DNA from: SZUA-309 sp965215995 | Lineage (GTDB): Bacteria > Pseudomonadota > Gammaproteobacteria > Pseudomonadales > Azotimanducaceae | Length of the DNA: 64,000 bases | Direction of reading: 5' to 3' | Assembly: GCA_965215995.1 (NCBI GenBank) | Contig: OZ244128.1 | Coordinates: forward strand, 4,898,001 to 4,962,000 | Shown: in pieces, positions 8,930-16,683 of the stretch | Position numbering within the stretch: the first letter of the stretch is position 1 | Layout: each line of letters opens with the position of its first letter | The notes under the pieces: generated by a model | Databases searched by the model: none | What the model was told of the DNA's origin: nothing | Seen by the model: the letters and a program-made list of their open reading frames with translations, nothing else | Translations under genes and position numbers: made by a program

Positions 8930-9216
8930 TAAGCGTGCTTTTATTGATCCCGATCGCTCTGATGGACTAGGGGTGAGTGGGCTCCAAGTTCTGATGGTTT
9001 CGGTGTTGGGCATTGATCCACGTGGAACCGGTTGTGGATAACCTTCGGTGACAAGTCTGAGGAGGTGGTTGCGTAGCTCGATTGCGATCGGTCTCGGTTT
9101 CACCGCTACCACGCGGTTCACGAGTCTTGGAATGCGTTTCCCACCGCTTACGCCATGATTTGAGCCTGGCGGCCGAGCGCGCTTAGGTGGATGTGTGAGG
9201 TCTCTTTTTTGGGTTT

Positions 9217-9302
9217 GGAGCGCAGCCGAGCGGAGAGAGTGGCCGATTCGCGAAGCGAAAGGCCGACGAGCGGAGTCGAGGGGACCCCGAAGGGGCAAGC
9301 GG
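9217..9302 (-). repeat. Inverted repeat copy B, 86 bases
   Basis: Second copy, opposite to copy A with 318 bases between them. It lacks the 19-base outer arms that surround copy A, so the arms are not part of the shared unit. No transposase or tRNA-like sequence is nearby. Confidence 0.9.
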
Positions 9303-9357
9303 AGAGCCCGAAAAAGAGTTCTCGCACAGCCGCCGAAACACCCTCAGCTACCTTCTC

Positions 9358-10167
9358 TCAAAACAACACCGCCGAATAGAGCATCCGAGCTGAAACAAAA
9401 ACCAACAACACCCCAAACGCTCTCCTCAACGGCAATGGCGCCACCCGATGCGCCACCTTCACCCCAACAGGCGCAAACACCATAGCCGCGACCATAATGG
9501 CCGCGAAAGCCGGTAGATAGACCCATCCGAACATCCACTCAGCAGGCGCCTGACCCCATCCTGAGATGACGTAGCCCAGTGTCCCGGCAAAGGCGATCGG
9601 CACGCCGAGCGTGGACGACGTGGCCGTGGCCCGGTGCACGGGTGTATTGAAATAGATGAGGGTAGGTACGATGACATTGCCGCCGCCGATACCCGCAATT
9701 CCGGAAACCAAGCCGCCTCCGGTGCCCAGCAGCCCCGAAAGCAGAGGCCCGGGCTTGGTTCGGTGCGCTGAGGGCTTCCAGCTGGTCAGCATTACGAAGG
9801 CCACAAACAGCAGAAAGAGGCCGATGAAGCCCCGGAAAACCAGGGTTGGCAGCTGAGCGGCCAGAGATCCGGACAGAAAACTGCCTATTACCAGAAAGAA
9901 CGCCCAGCCTTTCACGATGTCCCAATCCACCATTTTGGCGCGAATTTGAGCGGATGCGGCGGAGATGGACGTAAAAACGATACAGGCCAGTGAAGTAGCC
10001 ACCGCAATGGCCGTGGCATCGTGAGGGCCGAACAGGCCGGCCAGGTCGAACAGGACGATGAGCGCGGGCACGATCACCACGCCGCCACCGATGCCGAGAA
10101 GTCCGCCAAGAAAACCACTTACTGCGCCAATTGCAACGCAGGAAGATAGGAACAAAAAGTGATTCAA
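9358..10167 (-). CDS. TauE/SafE-family membrane permease
   Basis: About 269 residues with eight hydrophobic segments, the size and topology of TauE/SafE (DUF81) proteins, which export sulfite or sulfonates and related organic anions. The two-fold internal repeat shows as GFLGGLLGIGGGVVIVP near the N-terminus and LVSGIAGIGGGNVIVP in the second half, the family hallmark. The TTG at 10167 is chosen because translation from there begins directly at the first membrane helix; the frame is open for another 79 codons upstream, but that part is Arg/Ser/Ala-rich and lies opposite the MORN gene. That TTG is one base from the proposed ATG of the divergent MORN gene, so at least one promoter must lie within the neighbour's frame. 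Substrate unknown. Confidence 0.85.
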   Translation of the reverse strand: MNHFLFLSSCVAIGAVSGFLGGLLGIGGGVVIVPALIVLFDLAGLFGPHDATAIAVATSLACIVFTSISAASAQIRAKMVDWDIVKGWAFFLVIGSFLSGSLAAQLPTLVFRGFIGLFLLFVAFVMLTSWKPSAHRTKPGPLLSGLLGTGGGLVSGIAGIGGGNVIVPTLIYFNTPVHRATATSSTLGVPIAFAGTLGYVISGWGQAPAEWMFGWVYLPAFAAIMVAAMVFAPVGVKVAHRVAPLPLRRAFGVLLVFVSARMLYSAVLF

Positions 10168-10168
10168 T

Positions 10169-11284
10169 ATGATTAACTTAGGCGAAAGAGCCTGGAGTCT
10201 ACTGAAGTTGCGTCGACTGCAGCAACGCACTACCGAGCCAGATGCCCGGCGCGGCCGTCCCCGTCGGCCCGGTTCGCTTGTGTCTGCGTTTTGTCCCTGG
10301 CTCGTTCCCGGAAAATCTGTCGTGGCTTCAGCGTTCGCAGGGGTGCTGATCATCGGCATTGCTGCGGCCGCCTTTGGCGCCGAAAGGGAATTCACTCTGG
10401 ACAATGGCGACTACTACAAAGGCACGGTCGTCGACGGATTCCGCACCGGCCAGGGCCTCTACGTCTGGGCGGACATGCGTCAGTACAGGGGCGAGTTCCT
10501 GCAGAACCGAATGCATGGCCAGGGCACCTACACCTGGCCCGATGGCCGCTCCTACACCGGCAGCTTCGTGGAGGATCGTCGCGAAGGACAGGGCACGCTG
10601 ACCTGGCCGAACGGCAACCGCTACGAAGGTGAGTTCCGGAACAACCAGATGCATGGGGCGGGTACATTCACCTGGGCCAATGAGGACGTCTACAGAGGCA
10701 CGTTCATTGCGGACCAACGGACGGGTGAAGGGACCTTCACCTGGAGCTCGGGTGAGGTGTACACAGGCGAGTTCAAAGACGGTGTGCCCAACGGCAACGG
10801 CTTTTTCTCCTGGCCGGATGGCAGAACGTTTGAAGGCACCTTCGTCGATGGCATGAAATCCGGATACGGCGTGCTCGTCTCCGTACCCAACGACAATCGC
10901 TATGAGGGCATGTTCGAGCGAGATGTACGTTCTGGCCTCGGCGTGTTCCGCTCCCGAGATGGCACCGTGTACCGCGGCCAGTTCGCCGACGATAAGATGC
11001 ACGGTTATGTGGTCAAGCAAAGTCCCGAAGGGAATCTGGAGCTGCAGGAGTGGCGGCAGGGAGAGCTGCAGCTCACTCGCGCTCTGGCGGCATCCAACCG
11101 CTGTCAGCTGGAAATCGAAGGTGCTGCCTGGATGTTCGATGCAGACGATTGCGTTAACGGGCTGGCGCACGGGCGCGGGCTTGCCGCCCGGGTGGACGGC
11201 CTTCAGATCATTGTCGATGGCCGGGTGGTGCTCGGGCGGCTGATTGAAGGCGAGGTTCTTTCGCTCAGCCCGGAGAGCGGCTGA
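10169..11284 (+). CDS. Exported or membrane-anchored MORN-repeat protein
   Basis: 371 residues from the ATG at 10169. Residues 52-71 are a hydrophobic segment ending FGA before EREF, reading as a signal peptide or a single anchor; GTG codons at 10280 and 10322 are alternative starts that would give a normal-length signal peptide. From about 82 to 289 there are nine tandem MORN units of about 23 residues, pattern YxGxFxxxxxxGxGxxxWxxGx. The last unit (MHGYVVKQSPEGN) is degenerate. The remaining 80 residues contain two cysteines (in NRCQLEIEG and DADDCVNG) that could form a disulfide. MORN repeats form elongated beta-sheets used for lipid or protein contact; function here is unknown. Its stop shares a base with the kinase start (TGATG), so the two are translationally coupled. 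Confidence 0.85.
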   Translation: MINLGERAWSLLKLRRLQQRTTEPDARRGRPRRPGSLVSAFCPWLVPGKSVVASAFAGVLIIGIAAAAFGAEREFTLDNGDYYKGTVVDGFRTGQGLYVWADMRQYRGEFLQNRMHGQGTYTWPDGRSYTGSFVEDRREGQGTLTWPNGNRYEGEFRNNQMHGAGTFTWANEDVYRGTFIADQRTGEGTFTWSSGEVYTGEFKDGVPNGNGFFSWPDGRTFEGTFVDGMKSGYGVLVSVPNDNRYEGMFERDVRSGLGVFRSRDGTVYRGQFADDKMHGYVVKQSPEGNLELQEWRQGELQLTRALAASNRCQLEIEGAAWMFDADDCVNGLAHGRGLAARVDGLQIIVDGRVVLGRLIEGEVLSLSPESG

Positions 11285-13578
11285 TGTCTTCCGTAGCTGA
11301 GCAGACCTTTATCGACATCCCGGGTTTCCAGGTTCAGAAGGAGCTCGGCCGGGGTGGCATGGCCCGGGTGTATCTGGCGGTGCAGCAGAAGTTCGGTCGG
11401 CTGGTGGCGCTCAAAGTGGTGAGCGGGGAATTCACCCAGGACACCAAGTTTCGCGAGCGATTCATCCGTGAGTCCAGGATCAACGCCAGGCTGACCCATC
11501 CGAACATCGTCCAGGTCTACGACGTGGGCACCCACGAAAGCTCGCTCTTCCTGGTGATGGAGTACCTCCGCGGTGGGGACCTCAATCAGCGCCTCGAGCA
11601 GGGCATGCGGCTCACGGAGCTGGTCAACGTGGTGAAAGACATGTGTCGGGCGCTGGACTATGCGCACGGCAAGGGCTTCGTGCATCGGGACATCAAACCG
11701 GAGAACATTCTGTTCCGGGAAGACGGCAGCGCGGTGCTGACGGACTTCGGCATTGCCCAGATCGCCGATTCGAATGCAACCCTCACTCAGGCCGGCACCG
11801 TGGTGGGCACGCCCCAATACATGTCGCCGGAGCAGGCGAGCGGTCGCGAGCTGGATGGGCGATCGGACATCTACAGTCTGGGCGTGGTGCTGTTCAAGAT
11901 GCTCACCGGGGATGTGCCGTTCAAGGCGGATTCCGCGGTCAGTGTTGGCATCAAGCACCTGCAGGAGCCGGTGCCGAAGCTGCCCAACTACCTGAAGGCG
12001 TTTCAGCCGGTGATCGACAGCTGCCTGGCCAAGCGGCCGGACCAGCGTTTTCAGAATGGCAGTGAGCTGATCGCTGCACTGGATGCCGTACAGACGGAAG
12101 CCGAGCTGCCGAATGCGACCATCCGCGCCCAGGCGGTCAGCACTCAGGAAGTGCGGGCGGTGGGAAGCGATCTGCTCACCACAGCACGGGATGCAACCCG
12201 TAAGGATCGGATCTCTGACCGGCTCAGCAGCAAACGCCGGATTCGCGCACTGCTTTCTTTGCTCGTGATCGTCAGCATCGGTGCCGGGGTCACGTACGTT
12301 GTCCTGGAGCAACCAAGCTGGTCCGTCCGGGCGCTCACCGTGGTCGGGGTGATCGAGGACCCCATGGCGCAGGAAGCCTGGAACAACGCGCAATCCCTGC
12401 ATCAGGATCCGAATCAGGGCCTGACGGCCGTGGTTGCCGCCTACCGGCGGGTGCTCGACGTGGACCCGGATCATACGGGTGCCATCTCGGCAATTGCCGG
12501 CCTCGAGACCCAGTGGCGTCAGTCGTTCAGCGCCGCACTTGCCCAGAGTGATCTCAGCCAGGCAGAAACCAAGCTGGCGGAACTGGAAGCTGCTTTCCCG
12601 GGTGATCTGGAGCTGGCGAGCCTGAGTAGCGCTTTGGCAGATCGAAGGCGGGCGGAGGTACTGGTAACCAGCACCCAGGCGCTGCTCAGAAGTCATGGCA
12701 TCTCAGATATTCCAGCTGCCACAGCAGCCATTCAGTCCTACCGGGAGGTGCTGCGGTTGGCGCCGGGTCATCCGATTGCGATGCAGGAGCTGGACATCAT
12801 TGCTACCCACTACGCCGAGCTGGCCATGGGGTCTGCTGCGGTGGGAGAGCTCGATAGCGCGTTGACATTGCTGGACAGAGCGAGTGCAGCCAATGCGGGG
12901 CTGCCGATACTCGATGACGTTCGGGACAGCATCCGCCAGGCGACCACGTTGCAGGAAGAAATCACCAATATGCTGCAACGGGCAGGTGAGCTTCGTGCCG
13001 CAGGCACCCTGATCAACCCGCCAGGCGAGAATGCGGCGGAGGTCTATCACCGCGTATTGGCAGCCGATCCGGATAATGTGGTGGCCATGCAGGGGCTCAA
13101 TGAAGTGGAGTCGCAGATCGTCAGCCTGACGATCCAGCTCATTGACGCGAGCGACATTCAATCCGTGCAGGCACTGCTGGATCGAGCCGGTGCGGTAGGG
13201 CTGAATCCTGACTCCATTGCTGAGGTGAAAGGTCGCCTGGACACAGAGGTGGCGAGGCTTGCGAACATACAGACGGGGTTGGAGCGGGCCCAGCTGCTGC
13301 TGGCGCAGGGCTTCATCACCGCGCCGCAACCGGAAAATGCAGTCGCCGTGCTGCGGGAAGTGGAGCGCCTGGATCCCGGCAATGAGCAGGCGGCCCTCCT
13401 TCTGCAAGCTGCTGCGGAGCGGTTGGCTGCCGTGGCCCGGGAAGCCTATGCGGTGGGGATGGTCGAAGAAGCCCGTCAGTACCTGGAGTTGGCGCTTACC
13501 GTCACGCCGGATGTGAGCGAGTGGAGAGCGCTCAGATCGTCCTGGAATCAAGATAACAATAATGCCGCAAGCCTCTGA
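11284..13578 (+). CDS. Transmembrane Ser/Thr protein kinase with long periplasmic region
   Basis: 764 residues. The cytoplasmic kinase domain (about 15-270) is complete: glycine loop LGRGGMARVYL, Lys44 in VALKVV, HRDIKPEN with Asp136, DFG with Asp154, and GTPQYMSPEQ in the activation segment, the Hanks-type PknB class. A linker of about 50 residues leads to a membrane helix (320-341). The outer part (342-764) is alpha-helical with TPR-like pairs such as AYRRVLDVDPDHTGAISAIAGLE and VYHRVLAADPDNVVAMQGLNEVE. It should phosphorylate cytoplasmic Ser/Thr targets in response to something sensed outside. It is coupled to the MORN gene upstream (TGATG) and overlaps the FHA gene by 17 bases, making the FHA protein its likely phospho-Thr reader. 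Confidence 0.92.
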   Translation: MSSVAEQTFIDIPGFQVQKELGRGGMARVYLAVQQKFGRLVALKVVSGEFTQDTKFRERFIRESRINARLTHPNIVQVYDVGTHESSLFLVMEYLRGGDLNQRLEQGMRLTELVNVVKDMCRALDYAHGKGFVHRDIKPENILFREDGSAVLTDFGIAQIADSNATLTQAGTVVGTPQYMSPEQASGRELDGRSDIYSLGVVLFKMLTGDVPFKADSAVSVGIKHLQEPVPKLPNYLKAFQPVIDSCLAKRPDQRFQNGSELIAALDAVQTEAELPNATIRAQAVSTQEVRAVGSDLLTTARDATRKDRISDRLSSKRRIRALLSLLVIVSIGAGVTYVVLEQPSWSVRALTVVGVIEDPMAQEAWNNAQSLHQDPNQGLTAVVAAYRRVLDVDPDHTGAISAIAGLETQWRQSFSAALAQSDLSQAETKLAELEAAFPGDLELASLSSALADRRRAEVLVTSTQALLRSHGISDIPAATAAIQSYREVLRLAPGHPIAMQELDIIATHYAELAMGSAAVGELDSALTLLDRASAANAGLPILDDVRDSIRQATTLQEEITNMLQRAGELRAAGTLINPPGENAAEVYHRVLAADPDNVVAMQGLNEVESQIVSLTIQLIDASDIQSVQALLDRAGAVGLNPDSIAEVKGRLDTEVARLANIQTGLERAQLLLAQGFITAPQPENAVAVLREVERLDPGNEQAALLLQAAAERLAAVAREAYAVGMVEEARQYLELALTVTPDVSEWRALRSSWNQDNNNAASL

Positions 13579-14689
13579 TATTAATATATTTCTTTCTCTA
13601 GATGATGAGCAGATTCCGCTCACTGAAAGCACCACCATCGGCCGCCAGCTCGACAACGACCTGATGATCGCCGGTGAGGACGTGCTCGACTTTCATCTCA
13701 GGATCGAGCCCACGGATCGGGGTGCTCGAGTCTTTCCGCTTGGTGAAGCAAGCCTGATCGTCAATGGGGCGGACTGGGAGGATCCGGTGGACCTGGTGAC
13801 CGGTGATCGTCTGCAGGTCGGCTCGACTGAGCTTCTGGTGAGCGCGAAACGAGAAGCCCCGCCGCAAGCCGATGAGTGGTGGCTGCACGCAGACCGGGAT
13901 GAGTCCATCTACAAGGTGACCGGCACCCTGGATGCCGGTCGCAGCGACGACAACGAGATCCTGCTCCTCGATGATCACATCTCCCGTAAGCACGCCCGGT
14001 TCATGCTGGAGGATGGGGTGGTCTGGATTCAGGACCTGCGTTCGGCGAATGGCACCTATGTGAACGGTGAGCGCTTGAGTGGCGGTTGCCGGCTCTTTCA
14101 CGGCGATGAGGTGAGCTTCGACAACCTGCGCTTCCAGCTGGTGGGTAAAGGGCAGGACCTGACGCCGGTGCGACAGGCGGAGACCGTGACCGAGGTGGCG
14201 CTGATCAAGGAGGCGCCGCAAACGTCCTACGAGACCACCGAGTTCGCGCTCGCGGACTCGAAGAGCGATGTGCCGGTGGTGATGCCCGAGGTCAGCGAGA
14301 CCGGGGCGTTTCTGCTGGGCGTCAGTGAACCGATCAGCGGCTACACCTTCCGAACTCGCATCGGTGCCACCACCATCGGTCGGGATGAGGATTGTGACGT
14401 GGTGATCCGCGATCCGACCGTGTCCTCACGTCATGCCGAGATCGTCGTGCGCCCGGAAACCACCACCATCACCAACCTGATGGCCACCAACGGCACCCGG
14501 GTGAACGGGCACCAGATCCAGAATGCGGAGTTGGTTGACGGGGACGTTGTCCGCATTGGTCAGGTGAATCTGGTCTTCAAGGATGTGCCGTCCATGACCG
14601 AAGAACGCTCCCTGCTCGGCAAGCTGCAGTGGATCCTGCTTGGCGCCTCGCTGCTCGTGGCGCTGGGACTGATCTGGCTGATCGGCTAA
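13562..14689 (+). CDS. Tail-anchored protein with three FHA domains
   Basis: 375 residues. FHA domain 2 (about 115-195) has GR at 126-127, SRKH at 141-144 and NGTYVNG at 163-169; domain 3 (about 262-340) has GR at 273-274, SSRH at 288-291 and NGTRVNG at 310-316. Both therefore keep the phospho-threonine binding set. Domain 1 (about 18-94) keeps GR at 27-28 but has DFHLR where SxxH is expected, so it is probably not a phospho-reader. The last 20 residues are a membrane helix with no sequence after it, so the FHA domains face the cytoplasm. The ATG at 13562 lies inside the kinase gene's 3' end. It likely docks autophosphorylated kinase at the membrane. Confidence 0.9.
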   Translation: MPQASDINIFLSLDDEQIPLTESTTIGRQLDNDLMIAGEDVLDFHLRIEPTDRGARVFPLGEASLIVNGADWEDPVDLVTGDRLQVGSTELLVSAKREAPPQADEWWLHADRDESIYKVTGTLDAGRSDDNEILLLDDHISRKHARFMLEDGVVWIQDLRSANGTYVNGERLSGGCRLFHGDEVSFDNLRFQLVGKGQDLTPVRQAETVTEVALIKEAPQTSYETTEFALADSKSDVPVVMPEVSETGAFLLGVSEPISGYTFRTRIGATTIGRDEDCDVVIRDPTVSSRHAEIVVRPETTTITNLMATNGTRVNGHQIQNAELVDGDVVRIGQVNLVFKDVPSMTEERSLLGKLQWILLGASLLVALGLIWLIG

Positions 14690-14752
14690 GCTGGAATTCA
14701 GGGCCTTCATAGTTTCTCAATTATTCAGTTCCAACCAGTCAGAGGCACGATC

Positions 14753-15658
14753 GTGGGTGTGAAGATTCCATTCAAACGGGAGCTCGAGTTCGAGTACGGC
14801 ACGGTAGACGAAGTGGAGCCCGGTATACGTCGGGTGATCGCCAACAATCCGAGTCCGTTTACTCACTACGGCACCGGCACGTACATCCTCGGCACCGGCA
14901 ATGTGGCGGTGATCGATCCAGGACCTGCCGATCCGGCCCATATTCAGGCGATTGTGGATGCACTGGAGGGCGAGACCATCAGCCACGTGCTGGTCACCCA
15001 CACGCACATGGATCACTCCCCGGGCTGTGCGCTGCTCAAAGACCACACGGATGCGCCTACCTATGCGTTCGGTCCCCATGGGGCCGGCAAGCTGGAAGAA
15101 GGCGTGCCGGTGGAAGAGGGCGGCGACATGGACTTCAAGCCGGATGAGCTGGTAACCCATGGTGACGTGCTGGAGGGCGGCAACTGGTCTGTTGAGTGTG
15201 TTTACACCCCGGGTCACACCTCGAATCACATGTGCTTTGCCCTGCGTGAATCCCGGGCGCTCTTTACCGGCGATCATGTGATGGGCTGGTCAACCAGCAT
15301 CATCTCGCCGCCGGACGGAGACATGATGGCTTACATGGTGAGTCTTGAGCTGCTGCTGGAGCGGGATGACCGGATCTACTGGCCCACCCATGGCCCGGCG
15401 ATCACTGAGCCCCACGAGCATGTGCGAGCCTTCATCGAGCACCGTAAGGAGCGGGAAGCGCAGATCATGCAATGTGTGGAAGACGGCGTCGGGGTGATCG
15501 GTGACATGGTGCCGATCATGTATCGCGATACGCCGGAGTATCTGTATCCAGCAGCTGCCCGATCGACCCTGGCAGCCGTTGAGTATCTGGTGAAGCGCGG
15601 AGCGCTGAATGCCAGCAACGGGATCTCGCTGACTTCTACTTACACGAACGCGCGGTAG
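14753..15658 (+). CDS. Metallo-beta-lactamase-fold hydrolase (LACTB2/glyoxalase II-like)
   Basis: 301 residues. The metal motif HTHMDH, with His83, His85, Asp87 and His88, sits after a strand with VAVIDPGPADPAH, and the third metal ligand region is YTPGHTSNHMCF, followed by FTGDHVMGWS. The C-terminal helical part with EHVRAFIEHRKEREAQI and a winged-helix-like tail is typical of the LACTB2-like group, whose members act as RNases or thioester hydrolases. The start is a GTG at 14753, the only start close before the first strand. It follows the FHA gene by 63 bases on the same strand and may be the last gene of that operon, although the gap is larger than the overlaps upstream. Substrate not known. 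Confidence 0.85.
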   Translation: MGVKIPFKRELEFEYGTVDEVEPGIRRVIANNPSPFTHYGTGTYILGTGNVAVIDPGPADPAHIQAIVDALEGETISHVLVTHTHMDHSPGCALLKDHTDAPTYAFGPHGAGKLEEGVPVEEGGDMDFKPDELVTHGDVLEGGNWSVECVYTPGHTSNHMCFALRESRALFTGDHVMGWSTSIISPPDGDMMAYMVSLELLLERDDRIYWPTHGPAITEPHEHVRAFIEHRKEREAQIMQCVEDGVGVIGDMVPIMYRDTPEYLYPAAARSTLAAVEYLVKRGALNASNGISLTSTYTNAR

Positions 15659-15690
15659 CGGCAGACGGGACTCGACTCGTTCGCCGCACC

Positions 15691-16578
15691 TCAGACCCAA
15701 TCACGTGGCGGTAGGAAATCCGTCAGGAGCGCAGCTTCCGGCGTTCCGGGCTCGGGATGGTAGTCGTACTTCCAGACAACCAATGGTGGCAGTGAGGCCA
15801 GTACGGATTCGATTCGCCGGCCGCTCTGGATGCCATACTTGGTGCCCCGGTCGATGGCCAGGTTGAACTCGGCATAGCGGCCGCGGCGGTAGAGCTGCCA
15901 GTCCTTTTCCCGTTCTCCGTAGTCCGTGTCCATCCGCTTCTCGAAGATCGGCCGGTAGGCGGGCAAGAAGTGATCGCCGACTGAGCGGGTGAAATCGAAC
16001 GCCGCTTCAAACCCACCTTCTGTCCAGTCGTCGAAGAACAGACCGCCGATGCCGCGGCACTCCTGGCGATGGCCGAGATAGAAATACTCATCGCAGGCGG
16101 CTTTCATGACCTGGTAATGCTCTCCGGCTGCCTCCTTCGCCTGGCGATGCCAGTGCACGCAGTCTTCCTCGAACCCGTAGTAGGGGGTGAGGTCGAAGCC
16201 ACCGCCGAAGTACCAGACCGGCTCATCAGCGTCGACGAAGAAGAAGCGCAGATTTGCGTGGGTTGTCGGGACGTAGGGATTCACCGGGTGGACGATGAGG
16301 GATATGGCGGTTGCCTCGAATCCGTGTCCGGCCAGATGCGGATTGCGCTCGGTTGCAGCCGGTGGCAGAGATGGGCCTTTGCTGTGCGTGAACTGAACGG
16401 CGGCCTTGTCGATTCTGGCGCCTGCCTCCAGCACTCTGGGTCGGCTGAGGGCACCATTCTCTCCGGGCACGTCCTCCTTTATGAACTCGACTTCGCCATC
16501 GAGCGATTCTAGCGCGCCGACGATCTCGTCCTGCAGGTTCATGAAGTAGTCGCGGACGGGTTCAATGGCGGGCTGCAT
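15691..16578 (-). CDS. hemF: Oxygen-dependent coproporphyrinogen III oxidase
   Basis: HemF carries out the aerobic decarboxylation of coproporphyrinogen III to protoporphyrinogen IX in heme synthesis. The 295-residue product (E. coli about 299) has the conserved HPVNPYVPTTHANLR with the active-site His, WYFGGGFDLTPYYG, and the C-terminal YAEFNLAIDRGTKYG and PPLVVWKYDY. I chose the ATG at 16578 because the resulting N-terminus, MQPAIEPVRDYFMNLQD, lines up residue for residue with the E. coli start as I recall it; the frame is open 11 codons further up. It converges with the MBL-fold gene, 32 bases between stops. Confidence 0.96.
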   Translation of the reverse strand: MQPAIEPVRDYFMNLQDEIVGALESLDGEVEFIKEDVPGENGALSRPRVLEAGARIDKAAVQFTHSKGPSLPPAATERNPHLAGHGFEATAISLIVHPVNPYVPTTHANLRFFFVDADEPVWYFGGGFDLTPYYGFEEDCVHWHRQAKEAAGEHYQVMKAACDEYFYLGHRQECRGIGGLFFDDWTEGGFEAAFDFTRSVGDHFLPAYRPIFEKRMDTDYGEREKDWQLYRRGRYAEFNLAIDRGTKYGIQSGRRIESVLASLPPLVVWKYDYHPEPGTPEAALLTDFLPPRDWV

Positions 16579-16683
16579 GTCACGTGAATCCAGTATTGAG
16601 AAGGCCGGCATTATGCCCGCTCGAGCGGTGTTTTGGACTGTGGATATCCGAAGTGGCGAGCGGTCACCCGGCCGTGGGCCGAC

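Larger units (their letters stand above)
8705..9357. other. 653-base non-coding stretch between pyk and the TauE gene
   Basis: No convincing gene here. Open frames that cross it (for example 8721-9041 and 9195-9485 on the plus strand, and a long minus frame running from pyk through 9298) draw much of their length from the inverted repeats and are Arg/Ser/Pro-rich. The stretch holds a hairpin after pyk, a fold-back at 8782-8929, and two opposite-facing 86-base copies. The middle part (8930-9210) shows nothing I recognise. Confidence 0.7.

Noticed and set aside
8096..9298. 400-residue minus-strand open frame across the pyk end and the repeats
   Set aside because: Half is antisense to pyk and the other half is made from the inverted repeats; no family features.
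8813..9302. The two 86-base copies as ends of an insertion sequence or transposon
   Set aside because: No transposase frame lies between them, only about 320 bases, and no target duplication is visible.
11203..12696. 497-residue open frame on the minus strand opposite the Ser/Thr kinase
   Set aside because: Rich in His, Arg and Gln with no domain; it mirrors the codon pattern of the kinase, whose motifs are complete.
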